From positions 1 to 33,300 of the forward strand of contig JAZOVJ010000029.1 of NCBI GenBank assembly GCA_045658645.1: a DNA stretch of 33,300 nucleotides, read 5' to 3'. Shown piece by piece: positions 23,456 to 31,758 of this stretch. Each line of letters begins with the position of its first letter. The stretch's first letter is position 1. This DNA is from UBA1738 sp045658645. Lineage in GTDB: Bacteria; Bacillota; Clostridia; UBA1381. The notes beneath the pieces are model-generated. The model saw nothing but the letters and a program-made list of their open reading frames with translations. It did not search any database and had not been told where the DNA came from. The position numbers and the translations under genes are program-made.

Positions 23456-23484
23456 ATAATACCATATTTAACAAGAAAAATCAA
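23456..23484 (-). promoter_or_regulatory. Promoter of the GH65-pgmB operon
   Basis: On the minus strand TTGATT (23479-23484), 17 bases, TATTAT (23456-23461), giving a leader of about 100 bases. The leader holds the TGGCAAAT inverted repeat described with the GH65 gene. Confidence 0.72.
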
Positions 23485-23589
23485 GCCAAATATAAAGATT
23501 TGACATCAAATAACAAAGAATATTATGTAAATCATTTCAAGACCGAAGGCTTTTTGCATTTCAAAGCAAGTGACTGATTTTTTTGCATA

Positions 23590-23620
23590 AAAAAAATCGG
23601 AACAAGCGTAACTTGTTCCG
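23590..23620 (-). terminator. Terminator of tRNA-Glu
   Basis: On the minus strand CGGAACAAG, loop, CTTGTTCCG, then ATTTTTTTT. Confidence 0.93.
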
Positions 23621-23623
23621 ACG

Positions 23624-23698
23624 TGGTGACCCGTAAGGGAATCGAACCCTTGTTGCCGCCGTGAGAGGGCGGAGTCTTAACCGCTTGACCAACGGGCC
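23624..23698 (-). tRNA. tRNA-Glu (anticodon CTC)
   Basis: A 75-base tRNA with CCA encoded. The acceptor GGCCCGT pairs with ACGGGTC; the anticodon arm is CCGCC-CTCTCAC-GGCGG, anticodon CTC; the T loop is TTCGATT. It has its own consensus promoter and terminator and stands alone as a single gene. Confidence 0.96.
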
Positions 23699-23711
23699 AT
23701 AGAACTTTTTT

Positions 23712-23740
23712 AGTATAACAAATACACCCCATTTTGTCAA
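23712..23740 (-). promoter_or_regulatory. Promoter of tRNA-Glu
   Basis: On the minus strand TTGACA (23735-23740), 17 bases, TATACT (23712-23717), 14 bases before the mature 5' end. Confidence 0.88.
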
Positions 23741-23763
23741 GGCTTTTTTAAAAATTCAGCACA

Positions 23764-23796
23764 AAAAATCCCGAACATACAGTTCAGGATTTTATC
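23764..23796 (-). terminator. Terminator of rex
   Basis: On the minus strand AATCCTGAAC, loop, GTTCGGGATT, then TTTT, directly after the rex stop. Confidence 0.88.
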
Positions 23797-24448
23797 ACTC
23801 TTCTATATTTTGATTTATCTTAAATGCAAGTGTCATTAAAGAGTCTGTCAAGTGTACGTTTTCAACAGGAACAGGCTTTTTTGTTTTAAGCTCAACATAA
23901 GCGAAATTCCAAAGCCCCTTTATTCCGTATTCAACAAGGTTATTTGCCACATCTTCAATGACAGTCTTTGGAAGTGTCAGCATTGCGATGTCAATCTTGT
24001 TTTCACGAATAAAGCTCTCGATACCTTTCATATCCATAATCTTTATTCCGTTACACTCACTGCCTATTTTATCAGGGTCAACATCGAACATACCCATAAT
24101 ATCAAAGCCACGTCTTTTCATAGCTCCGTAATTTGCAAGCGCATGTCCCAAGTGACCTGCACCCACAATAATTGTTTTATACCCATTTGATGTGCCGAAC
24201 AATTCTTCAATTTCCGTCAAAAGATATTTGACGTTATATCCGTACCCTTGCTGTCCAAAACCGCCAAAGTAGTTGAAATCCTGTCTTATCTGACTGGCTG
24301 TAACACCCATTTTTTCGCTTAGCGCAGTTGATGAAATTCTTGTCTTACCATTCTTTTCAAGTTGACTTAAATAGCGATAATATCTTGGTAATCGCCTAAT
24401 AACAACCTCCGGAACTTTTCTCTTTGTTTCCAAGAATCTTTCCTCCAA
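23795..24448 (-). CDS. rex: Redox-sensing transcriptional repressor Rex
   Basis: A 217-residue Rex protein that senses the NADH/NAD+ ratio. Residues about 8-80 are the winged helix (RRLPRYYRYL, TASQIRQDFNYFGGFGQQGYGY). The Rossmann domain has GAGHLGHALANY (about 96-107) and MFDVDPDKIG. The C-terminal domain-swapped helix is present, so the dimer should form. It represses fermentation and electron-flow genes. It is divergent from the PPi-type phosphofructokinase gene. Confidence 0.96.
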   Translation of the reverse strand: MEERFLETKRKVPEVVIRRLPRYYRYLSQLEKNGKTRISSTALSEKMGVTASQIRQDFNYFGGFGQQGYGYNVKYLLTEIEELFGTSNGYKTIIVGAGHLGHALANYGAMKRRGFDIMGMFDVDPDKIGSECNGIKIMDMKGIESFIRENKIDIAMLTLPKTVIEDVANNLVEYGIKGLWNFAYVELKTKKPVPVENVHLTDSLMTLAFKINQNIEE

Positions 24449-24471
24449 ATCATAAATAAATATCTACATAA

Positions 24472-24540
24472 ATTATAACATATATTTTCAATTTTCGCAA
24501 CAGTTATTTTGTTGACATAATAATAAAATTCGTGTATAAT
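24472..24540. promoter_or_regulatory. Divergent promoters of rex and the phosphofructokinase gene
   Basis: Toward rex: TTGCGA (24495-24500), 17 bases, TATAAT (24472-24477). Toward the kinase: TTGACA (24512-24517), 17 bases, TATAAT (24535-24540). The -35 boxes are 11 bases apart. I do not see a clean Rex palindrome (TTGT-N8-ACAA) here. Confidence 0.82.
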
Positions 24541-24573
24541 TATGTCGTATTATTAAACCCTGGAGGTACACTA

Positions 24574-25782
24574 ATGAAAGAAGGAAATTTTGCAGTAGCA
24601 CAATCAGGCGGACCAACGGCAGCTATTAATGCTACCCTTTGCGGCGTCATTGAAGGTGCTTTTTCTTGCGGAAAAAATATTTATGGTGCAAGAAATGGTA
24701 TTTTAGGTGTTGTAAAGGACGATTTTGCAGAACTTAACCATATTTTTGCCGATATGGATAATATTCAGCTTTTAAAAAACACACCATCTGCCTACCTTGG
24801 TTCTTGCAGATATAAGCTTCCAAGCGCAGATAGCAACCCTGAAGTTTATGAAACAATTTTTGCAAACTTTGAAAAGTATAATATTGATAAGTTCATATAT
24901 ATCGGTGGTAACGATTCAATGGATACCGTTAACAAATTATCTGAATACTCTATAAAACACAACAAAGGCGTATGTGTTGTTGGTGTTCCAAAGACCATTG
25001 ACAACGACCTTATGGGAACAGACCACACCCCCGGCTTCGGTTCTGCTGCAAAGTTTGTTGCAACATCTGTCAGTGAAATTGCCCGTGACTGTGCGGTTTA
25101 TGCTGACCCATCAATCACCATTGTTGAGATTATGGGAAGAAATGCCGGCTGGCTAACCGCTGCTTCTGTTCTTTCAAGAAGCTCAACCACAAATGCACCG
25201 CATCTTATTTATCTTCCTGAAAAGCTACTCAGTGTTGATAAGCTTATAGAAGATGTCAGAAATTGCACTGCAAGAAATATGGTTATCGCAGTTTCGGAGG
25301 GCATTAAAGACGAAACCGGCAACTATTACAGCAATATGGAATGCTTGGCAGGTCACGATGAATTCGGTCACGCCCAGCTTTCCGGCTCTGCAAAGGTTGT
25401 TGAGGATATTCTTAAAAAGGAATTCGGAAGAAAAACACGTTCTATCGAGCTTAATGTTACCCAACGCTGCGCAACACACTTTGCTTCTCTTACAGACCTT
25501 AACGACTCTGTTCGTATCGGTAAAGCAGGCGCAGATGCGGCTCTTTCAGGTGAAAGCAGCATAGTTATGGGATATCAAAGAAATGAGGACAACACATTCT
25601 CTATCATCAAGAACAAGGTTTGTGATGTTGCTAATCTTGAAAAGAAAGTTCCTGATAACTTTATTGCAGAAAATGGTTATGACGTAACCCAAGAATTTAT
25701 TGACTACTGCTTACCACTTATTATAGGCGAGCCTGAAATTGTTACAGAGAACGGAATTCCAAAGCATATCGCACTTAAATAA
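24574..25782 (+). CDS. pfp: 6-phosphofructokinase, PPi-type
   Basis: A 402-residue phosphofructokinase of glycolysis. The phosphoryl-donor loop is GGNDSMDT, with Asp where ATP enzymes have Gly (GGDGS), and the catalytic loop is PKTIDND, with Lys where ATP enzymes have Gly. Both mark the pyrophosphate-dependent type, so it likely works reversibly. The Asn in GGND replaces a usual Asp and is worth noting. TPGFGSAAKF and EIMGRNAGWLT are the substrate side. I use the ATG at 24574 behind TGGAGG; the longer frame starts within the promoter. Confidence 0.88.
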   Translation: MKEGNFAVAQSGGPTAAINATLCGVIEGAFSCGKNIYGARNGILGVVKDDFAELNHIFADMDNIQLLKNTPSAYLGSCRYKLPSADSNPEVYETIFANFEKYNIDKFIYIGGNDSMDTVNKLSEYSIKHNKGVCVVGVPKTIDNDLMGTDHTPGFGSAAKFVATSVSEIARDCAVYADPSITIVEIMGRNAGWLTAASVLSRSSTTNAPHLIYLPEKLLSVDKLIEDVRNCTARNMVIAVSEGIKDETGNYYSNMECLAGHDEFGHAQLSGSAKVVEDILKKEFGRKTRSIELNVTQRCATHFASLTDLNDSVRIGKAGADAALSGESSIVMGYQRNEDNTFSIIKNKVCDVANLEKKVPDNFIAENGYDVTQEFIDYCLPLIIGEPEIVTENGIPKHIALK

Positions 25783-25788
25783 TATTGA

Positions 25789-25816
25789 ACCGACACTTTT
25801 TAGTGTCGGTTTTTTA
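25789..25816 (+). terminator. Terminator of the phosphofructokinase gene
   Basis: AACCGACACT, TTTT loop, AGTGTCGGTTTTTT. Confidence 0.95.
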
Positions 25817-25824
25817 GTAAAAGA

Positions 25825-25850
25825 AAACCTCCTTAAAAAAGGAGGTTTTA
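25825..25850 (-). terminator. Terminator of the VOR operon
   Basis: AAAACCTCCTT and AAGGAGGTTTT, perfect 11-bp stem, about 40 bases after the gamma-subunit stop in the minus direction. Confidence 0.8.
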
Positions 25851-25890
25851 TAGAATCGCCTTGAAACAAAATTCGTATTTTTATTTTTCC

Positions 25891-26427
25891 TTACTCGTAA
25901 TCGTAACCAGCCTTCAACGCTTTTAGGTTAAGCTCAAGCATATCTGCCTTTTTAGCAGGAATGACTTTCTTAAGTCCGTTTTCGATAGCGTCAAAACCAA
26001 CTACACCTGTTTCCTTAATCATCTTTCCAAGGATAACCATATTTGCAAGTGTTGGTGTTCCTAAATCTGTTGCCATCTTTGTTGCAGGAATATAGAAAGC
26101 TTCAACATCGTCTCGCTGTACTTTTCTTTCGATAAGGCTTGATTCAACAAAGATTTTAGCACCAGGGACAGCTGCCGGTTCATACTTATCAAGTGATGGC
26201 AGGTTTAGGGCAATAAGTACGTTAGGGTTTGATACGATTGGTGAACCAACAGGTGAATCGCTCAAAATAACGCTGCAACTTGCTGTACCGCCACGCATTT
26301 CAGGTCCGTATGACGGAAGCCAGCTAACCTGCTTTCCTTCTGTAAGTCCGTTATATGCAAGGCACTTTCCGGCGAAAAGTACACCCTGTCCGCCAAAGCC
26401 CGCTATTAGAATATTAAATGTGCTCAT
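25891..26427 (-). CDS. 2-oxoacid:ferredoxin oxidoreductase, gamma subunit
   Basis: A 178-residue subunit of the gamma family (POR/KOR/VOR), containing the CoA-binding side. It starts NILIAGFGGQGVLFAGK, and has SYGPEMRGGTASCSVILSD, both universal in the family. It adjoins the beta-subunit stop directly. Last gene of the T-box operon. In VOR nomenclature it is the vorC-type subunit. Confidence 0.92.
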   Translation of the reverse strand: MSTFNILIAGFGGQGVLFAGKCLAYNGLTEGKQVSWLPSYGPEMRGGTASCSVILSDSPVGSPIVSNPNVLIALNLPSLDKYEPAAVPGAKIFVESSLIERKVQRDDVEAFYIPATKMATDLGTPTLANMVILGKMIKETGVVGFDAIENGLKKVIPAKKADMLELNLKALKAGYDYE

Positions 26428-27177
26428 TTATTTGTCCTCCTTAGCGCTTCTGTCTTTATAAACGCCCAAAGGATAGTAAGGAAGCATTTTTTCATCTACC
26501 CACTTTAGTGCATCCTTCGGTGTCATACCCCAGTTAGTAGGACAAGTTGAAACAACCTCTATAAGTGAGAATCCCTTGCCGTTAATCTGATTTTCAAACG
26601 CCTTTTTGATTGCAGCCTTGGCTTTTTTGATGTTCTTAACATTATTAACTGCAACACGTTCTAAATATTCAGGTCCTTCAAGCTCTGATAACATTTCGCA
26701 AACTCTTACAGGGAAACCACAGTGGTTTGTATCTCTACCGTAAGGTGAAGTCTGTGTAACCTGACCAGGAAGTGAAGTTGGAGCCATCTGACCGCCTGTC
26801 ATACCGTAAATTGCGTTATTTACAAAGATTACTGTAATGTTTTCGTTTCTTGTCGCAGAGTGTACTGTTTCAGCAGTACCGATTGATGCCAGGTCACCGT
26901 CACCCTGATATGTGAATACAATCTTTGACGGGTCTGATCTTTTTATACCTGTAGCAACAGCAGGCGCACGTCCGTGAGCTGCTTCTACCATATCGCAGGC
27001 AAAGTAATCGTATGCCATAACTGCACAACCAACCGGTGCAACACCGATAGTCTTACCACAAATTCCAAGTTCGTCCAAAGCTTCTGCTACCAAGCGGTGA
27101 ATAATACCGTGAGTACAGCCAGGACAATAGTGTAACGGAGCATCTGTTAATGCTTTTGGTTTATCAAATACGATCAT
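26428..27177 (-). CDS. 2-oxoacid:ferredoxin oxidoreductase, beta (thiamine diphosphate) subunit
   Basis: A 249-residue TPP-binding subunit. HYCPGCTHGIIHRL carries the iron-sulfur or structural cysteines; GDGDLASIGTAETVHSA followed by NNAIYGMTGGQ is the Mg-TPP motif GDG-x(~25)-NN. It decarboxylates a 2-oxoacid (or carboxylates an acyl-CoA) with the alpha and gamma subunits. Start overlaps the alpha stop by one base (TAATG). Confidence 0.93.
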   Translation of the reverse strand: MIVFDKPKALTDAPLHYCPGCTHGIIHRLVAEALDELGICGKTIGVAPVGCAVMAYDYFACDMVEAAHGRAPAVATGIKRSDPSKIVFTYQGDGDLASIGTAETVHSATRNENITVIFVNNAIYGMTGGQMAPTSLPGQVTQTSPYGRDTNHCGFPVRVCEMLSELEGPEYLERVAVNNVKNIKKAKAAIKKAFENQINGKGFSLIEVVSTCPTNWGMTPKDALKWVDEKMLPYYPLGVYKDRSAKEDK

Positions 27178-28241
27178 TAGTTGTTACCTCCGTTTACTTC
27201 AATAATTTTTGCAAGAACTTCTTCCGGTGAAGGAATCATTCCGCCCACTCTGTTGCAAAGTTCAACAGGCTTCTTACATCTGATAGCAAGCTCAATGTCT
27301 TCTACCATCTGTCCCATTGAAAGCTCAACAGATATAAATTTATTAACCTTATCAGCTGCCGCTAAAAGTGGCTTTTTAGGGAATGGCCAAAGTGTGATAG
27401 GTCTAATCATACCTACTTTTATTCCCTGCTTTCTTGCCTCAACTATAGCATTCTGAGAAACACGTGATGCGATGCCGTATGCAACTACACAGATTTCAGC
27501 ATCATCCATCATAAATTCTTCGTACATAGCTTCATTTTCTTCGATAGTCTTATATCTTTCATATCTTTCGAAGTTTGTCTTTTCAAGCTGGTCAGGTTTT
27601 AAGAATAATGAGTTTACGATGTTGTGTTCACGTTTTCCGTCTGTTCCTGTAACTGCCCAGGACTTGTCGTATGACTTGATTTCAACATCGTCCTTGATTT
27701 CAACAGGTTCCATCATCTGACCCATTGTACCATCAGCTAAAATCATTGAAGTCATTCTGTACTTGTCAGCAAGGTCAAAGCCCTTGATGGTAAGGTCAGC
27801 CATTTCCTGAACTGTGTTAGGTGCTAAAACTATCATTCTGAAGTCACCGTGACCGCCTGCCTTTGTTGCCTGGAAGTAGTCAGACTGTGATGGCTGAATA
27901 CCACCAAGACCAGGTCCGCCTCTCTGAACATTGACAATCAGTCCCGGAAGGTCAGCACCTGCCATATATGAAAGTCCTTCGCTCTTTAGTGCAATACCAG
28001 GGCTTGATGAAGAGGTCATTACTCTCTTACCTGTTGCAGAAACGCCGTAAACCATATTGATTGCAGCGATTTCACTTTCAGCCTGTAAGAAAACACCGTC
28101 AATTTTAGGCATTCTCTTTGCCATATATGCAGCAATTTCTGTCTGCGGTGTAATAGGATAACCGAAGTAGTGGCGGCAGCCTGCTTTAATTGCAGCTTCT
28201 GCTATAGCTTCGTTACCTTTCATTAAAACTTTCTCTGCCAT
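27177..28241 (-). CDS. vorB: 2-oxoacid:ferredoxin oxidoreductase, alpha subunit (VorB-type)
   Basis: A 354-residue alpha subunit. GYPITPQTEIAAYMAKR, QAESEIAAINMVYGVSATGKR and TSSSSPGIALKSEGLSYMAG are the core of the pyrimidine-binding domain; NRVGGMIPSPEEVL closes it. The single-alpha form with separate beta, gamma and ferredoxin subunits, and the NVQRGGPGLGG loop, match proteins annotated as 3-methyl-2-oxobutanoate (2-oxoisovalerate) oxidoreductase. A 2-oxoglutarate role (KOR) cannot be excluded. The upstream T-box, if valine-specific, favours the branched-chain acid. Confidence 0.85.
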   Translation of the reverse strand: MAEKVLMKGNEAIAEAAIKAGCRHYFGYPITPQTEIAAYMAKRMPKIDGVFLQAESEIAAINMVYGVSATGKRVMTSSSSPGIALKSEGLSYMAGADLPGLIVNVQRGGPGLGGIQPSQSDYFQATKAGGHGDFRMIVLAPNTVQEMADLTIKGFDLADKYRMTSMILADGTMGQMMEPVEIKDDVEIKSYDKSWAVTGTDGKREHNIVNSLFLKPDQLEKTNFERYERYKTIEENEAMYEEFMMDDAEICVVAYGIASRVSQNAIVEARKQGIKVGMIRPITLWPFPKKPLLAAADKVNKFISVELSMGQMVEDIELAIRCKKPVELCNRVGGMIPSPEEVLAKIIEVNGGNN

Positions 28242-28250
28242 TTTTGTTTC

Positions 28251-28457
28251 CTACCTTTCTACTGTAATAATGCAATCAGGACACATTGTTGCACAGAAAG
28301 CACAACCGATACAAGCATCCTGGTCTGTAATTTCAACAGGAGAATGTCCCTTTTGATTTATCTTGTCTTTTGAAAGTATCAGCAAATTTTTCGGGCATGC
28401 ATCAATACATAGTCCGCAGCCTTTGCAAAGGTCTGTTTTAAATGTTAATTTTGCCAT
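28251..28457 (-). CDS. 2[4Fe-4S] ferredoxin subunit of the oxidoreductase
   Basis: A 68-residue ferredoxin-type delta subunit with CKGCGLCIDACP and CIGCAFCATMCP, two full CxxCxxCxxxC[P] clusters. It passes electrons between the TPP enzyme and soluble ferredoxin. It lies nine bases before the alpha subunit. Confidence 0.94.
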   Translation of the reverse strand: MAKLTFKTDLCKGCGLCIDACPKNLLILSKDKINQKGHSPVEITDQDACIGCAFCATMCPDCIITVER

Positions 28458-28471
28458 TTTATATCTCTCCT

Positions 28472-29137
28472 TTAATTGATTTCATAGTATTTATCCTGCA
28501 AATCTATACAAAATGCATTTTCGACACCATCTTTAATTTCATCAAAAACCGTCTTCGTTAAGGTGGTCATAACCACCGGTAATCCGGCAAGGTCTGACAA
28601 TTTGTTTATAAACTCTGCAGAGTTCTTAACGTCCTCTCCGGTTGTAAGCTTGCCGATATTTGAGTTATTTACAATACCGGTAAACTTAAGCTTTGATGCA
28701 ATCTCTATCTCTCTCATAACCTCTAAAGCATCTTCTGCAGTTTTGGTTAGCGGTCGGTAGCAGTTTGCAACAAAAAGCATTTCGTAATCATTTTCAGATG
28801 TAATATCCTCTGCATATCTGCCAAGTGCAACAGCGCCTCTGTCGTCCCCCCCCACATCTATTACAAGATGCAGATTTTTGTCGCTGATTACAGAATATAT
28901 TTCTTTCGGAAGAGCCGGAGCATCAAGGTTGGTATTTGCATACTCTGATGCAATAATATCAATCCCTGCCTCGTTTAGTTCCTTTTCACTGTCTTTTGTG
29001 CGAAAATATGGATTTACAATGTCAAGGTCAACTATAGCCGTATCAAACCCGCTTTTTTTTACAAGCTTAGCATAGCTTACCGCAATACAGGTTTTTCCGC
29101 TGCCATAATGACCTGCAAATAATGTTATTCGTTTCAT
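28472..29137 (-). CDS. P-loop ATPase of the CobQ/MinD/ParA-like class
   Basis: A 221-residue P-loop protein of unknown function. Walker A is GHYGSGKT (about 9-16), and DLDIVNPYFRTKDSEKEL (about 37-54) is a distinctive switch-like segment. LHLVIDVGGDDRGAVALGRY is Walker B and beyond. Such proteins partition or deliver cofactors and metal centres. Being 14 bases from the ferredoxin and nine from the ligase gene, it may assist cofactor insertion or regulate the complex. That role is inference. Confidence 0.82.
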   Translation of the reverse strand: MKRITLFAGHYGSGKTCIAVSYAKLVKKSGFDTAIVDLDIVNPYFRTKDSEKELNEAGIDIIASEYANTNLDAPALPKEIYSVISDKNLHLVIDVGGDDRGAVALGRYAEDITSENDYEMLFVANCYRPLTKTAEDALEVMREIEIASKLKFTGIVNNSNIGKLTTGEDVKNSAEFINKLSDLAGLPVVMTTLTKTVFDEIKDGVENAFCIDLQDKYYEIN

Positions 29138-29146
29138 TATTTCTCC

Positions 29147-31432
29147 TTAAAGTTTCGCTCTTATAATCTTTCCACTTGTTGTTTTAGGAAGTTCGTCACG
29201 GAATACCACAATTCTCGGGTACTTATAAGGTGCTGTATGCTCCTTAACGTAATTCTGGATTTCCTTCTTAAGTTCTTCACTTGGTGTTGTTCCCTTTGTA
29301 AGAACAATGCTTGCCTTAACAACCTGACCTCTTACTTCATCAGGGGCTGCTGAAACACCACACTCAAGGACATACGGAAGTTCCATAATAACGTTTTCGA
29401 TTTCAAACGGTCCGATTCGGTATCCTGATGACTTGATAACGTCATCAATTCTGCCGACATACCATAAGAATCCGTCTTCATCACGTGTTGCAACGTCTCC
29501 TGTGTGGTATAAACCATCGTGCCAAGCCTCAACAGTCTTTTCTTCGTCAAGATAATATTCACGGAACAATCCGCAAGGCACTCTCTCTGATGTTCTTATA
29601 ACAATTTCACCACTCTTACCAATTCCAACACTATTGCCGTCAGGGTCAACAAGGTCAACATCATAACCCGGTACAGGCTTACCCATTGAACCAATCTTGT
29701 GCTTTCCGCCAAACAGATTACCGATAAGAAGTGTTGTTTCGCTCTGTCCAAAGCCTTCAATAATTTCAAGACCTGTTAAACGTTTGAACTGATTAAACAC
29801 TTCAGGGTTAAGCGCTTCACCTGCTGTTGTTGCGTGCTCTACAGAAGATAAATCGTACTTTGAAATATCCTCTTTTATAAGCATTCTGTACATTGTAGGT
29901 GGTGCACAGAATGTTGTAATATTGTGTTCTTTGAATAGCGGCAGAATGTCTGCTGCATTAAAGCGGTCAAAGTCGTAAACAAAGGTTGCTGCTTCACACA
30001 TCCACTGACCGTAAAGCTTACCCCATGAGGATTTCGCCCAACCGGTATCGGAAATTGTAAAGTGAAGTCCCTCAGGATTTACACAATGCCAGTAATTTGC
30101 TGTAACAAAGTGTCCTAAAGGATATTTGTAACTGTGTGCTGCAATCTTTGGATAACCAGTTGTTCCAGATGTAAAGAACATAAGCATCAAATCATTACCG
30201 CAAGGCGTGTCTTCTGTTCTGTCAAACTTATCACTGAACATTTGATATTCGTTATCAAAGTTGTGCCAACCATCACGGTCAGCACCAACAATAATCTTTG
30301 TTGCAAGTGTTGGTGAGTCCTTATGTGCCAAATCAACATTGTCAGGAACACCGTCATCTTTTGTAGCAACTATAGCACTCACGCCTGCTGCATTAAAGCG
30401 ATATGTGAAGTCATGTTCCAATAGCTGATTTGTTGCAGGGATTGCGATTGCACCAATCTTATGAAGTGCTAAAATCGAGAACCAGAACTGATAGTGACGC
30501 TTTAGAACCAGCATTACTCTGTCACCCTTTTTAATTCCAAGAGATGTGAAATAATTTGCCACTCTGTTTGATTCACGTCTTATATCGTTAAAAGTAAATC
30601 TTCTTACAGTTTTGTTTACATCAAGGTGAAGCATTGCAAGCTTATCAGGACGCTTTTCAGCCAATGCATCAACAATATCGTAAGCAAAATTGAACTTATC
30701 TTCATTTTCGAATGTTAATGATAAAAGTGCACCACTCTCATCTTCTTTCGGATGAATGAAGTTGTGATAAATACGTCTATATGGCTGGTGAACTTTATTA
30801 ACCTTTTTAGCAACGTCAATGTATTCTTTTTCTTCAACCTCGCCGTTTCCTGATAAAACGATAGCGTAGAACTTACAGTCTTCTCCGCCTACCGCAATCA
30901 TTCCGTGCGGAGTTGATGAATCATAGTAGATTGAGTCACCGGCATGCAGGATTTCCTGATGTCCGCCGATTTGTATCTTCAAAGTACCGCTTATTACAAT
31001 ATCGCACTCCTGACCTTCGTGGGTTGTCAGTTCGATATCACGTTCTTCACGTTCCTTGTCATAAACGCAGTCAACATAAAGTGGCTGTGATACACGTTTT
31101 TTAAAGCCTGATGCCAAGCTGTAATAAGTCATACCATGAGCTTGCTCAATCTTTTGACCTTCGCTCTTTCTTGTTACTGTATATGATTTAAGTGTCGGGC
31201 TTATACCCTCGATAATATCAGTAACGTCCACCTTGAACGCCAAAGCGCAACGGTAGATGAAAGCAAAGCTTAAATCGTGCAGACCGTTTTCACACGCCAG
31301 GTACTCTTCTTCAGAAACGCCGGTAAGCTTTGACATAGTTGTGACAGACATACCCTCAATTTCTCGAAGTTCCTTAATACGTGTTGCAACCTCTTTAATT
31401 TTTAAATCAAGACCTTTAATTTGATTATCCAT
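29147..31432 (-). CDS. XRE-cupin-acyl-CoA ligase fusion (AMP-forming)
   Basis: A 761-residue fusion protein. Residues about 10-75 are an XRE helix-turn-helix (EVATRIKELREIEGMSVT, KLTGVSEEEYLACENG). Residues about 110-190 are a cupin (HEGQECDIVISGTL, HAGDSIYYDSSTPHGM). From about 245 it is an AMP-forming carboxylic-acid CoA ligase: FFTSGTTGYPK donor loop, EGFGQSETT, YHTGDVATRDEDGFLWYVGR, and the catalytic Lys in PKTTSGKIIRAKL at the C-terminus. It resembles acetyl/medium-chain acyl-CoA synthetases. I take the ATG at 31432 with GAGGAG; the open frame runs 47 codons into the T-box leader but that part is RNA. It activates the acid that feeds the oxidoreductase genes downstream. Two genes fused, or a self-regulating enzyme, is a matter for experiment. 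Confidence 0.88.
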   Translation of the reverse strand: MDNQIKGLDLKIKEVATRIKELREIEGMSVTTMSKLTGVSEEEYLACENGLHDLSFAFIYRCALAFKVDVTDIIEGISPTLKSYTVTRKSEGQKIEQAHGMTYYSLASGFKKRVSQPLYVDCVYDKEREERDIELTTHEGQECDIVISGTLKIQIGGHQEILHAGDSIYYDSSTPHGMIAVGGEDCKFYAIVLSGNGEVEEKEYIDVAKKVNKVHQPYRRIYHNFIHPKEDESGALLSLTFENEDKFNFAYDIVDALAEKRPDKLAMLHLDVNKTVRRFTFNDIRRESNRVANYFTSLGIKKGDRVMLVLKRHYQFWFSILALHKIGAIAIPATNQLLEHDFTYRFNAAGVSAIVATKDDGVPDNVDLAHKDSPTLATKIIVGADRDGWHNFDNEYQMFSDKFDRTEDTPCGNDLMLMFFTSGTTGYPKIAAHSYKYPLGHFVTANYWHCVNPEGLHFTISDTGWAKSSWGKLYGQWMCEAATFVYDFDRFNAADILPLFKEHNITTFCAPPTMYRMLIKEDISKYDLSSVEHATTAGEALNPEVFNQFKRLTGLEIIEGFGQSETTLLIGNLFGGKHKIGSMGKPVPGYDVDLVDPDGNSVGIGKSGEIVIRTSERVPCGLFREYYLDEEKTVEAWHDGLYHTGDVATRDEDGFLWYVGRIDDVIKSSGYRIGPFEIENVIMELPYVLECGVSAAPDEVRGQVVKASIVLTKGTTPSEELKKEIQNYVKEHTAPYKYPRIVVFRDELPKTTSGKIIRAKL

Positions 31433-31439
31433 AAAATCT

Positions 31440-31758
31440 CCTCTCAATAGGGGACAAACTAAAAGCTCGCCCCAAAGATACTTATAAAAAAGTCTTTGAG
31501 ACGAGCAATAATTCAAAGAATTATAACCCGCGGTACCACTCAAATTGTGCTTATTGCACCTCTTTAGACTCAATCAAGTCCTATGCACTAACGCAGCCTG
31601 CGCGGGAAGGTTCTACTCACAGTGTACTGTTTTCTTCCTTCCGGCTCCGGAGCTACAAACTTTTTGCGAAACCATTGACTCGCAGCAACCGTCAACTCTC
31701 TTTAAGATTTCATCTGCAAAAAGCCCTCTCCCTCAATGCCTTTTTTTAATACGCAGTA
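31440..31758 (-). ncRNA. T-box riboswitch (probable valine specifier GUA)
   Basis: The leader has all T-box parts. The stem I apex is AGAGAGTTGACGGTTGCTGC (minus strand, about 31703-31684). Stem II has the AGTAGAA motif near 31610. The T-box proper, GAGTGGTACCGCGGG, is at 31527-31541. Stem I pairs GCTTTTTGC with GCAAAAAGT. The 3' side below it reads TTTGTAGCTCCGGAGC; aligned by the distance to the GGAGC element, the specifier is GTA at 31654-31656, followed by a purine. TTT (Phe) and TGT (Cys) are less likely options. The antiterminator pairs around TGGTACC; the competing terminator is listed separately. The RNA opens the operon when tRNA is uncharged. Confidence 0.93.
31461..31506 (-). terminator. 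T-box terminator hairpin
   Basis: On the minus strand GCTCGTCTCAAAGA pairs with TCTTTGGGGCGAGC over 14 positions (three G-U pairs), followed by TTTT. It competes with the antiterminator, which uses the same CTCGTCTCAAA strand. Confidence 0.93.

Noticed and set aside
23532..23732. 66-codon frame over the tRNA
   Set aside because: It is read through tRNA-Glu, its promoter and terminator, so it is not a gene.
24472..24540. Rex operator between rex and pfp
   Set aside because: No TTGTGAAA/TTTCACAA-type palindrome is visible, only fragments such as TTGTTGAC.
31433..31573. 47-codon N-terminal extension of the XRE-cupin-ligase frame
   Set aside because: It lies inside the T-box terminator and antiterminator; the ATG at 31432 has the ribosome-binding site, and the extension has no homology-like features.
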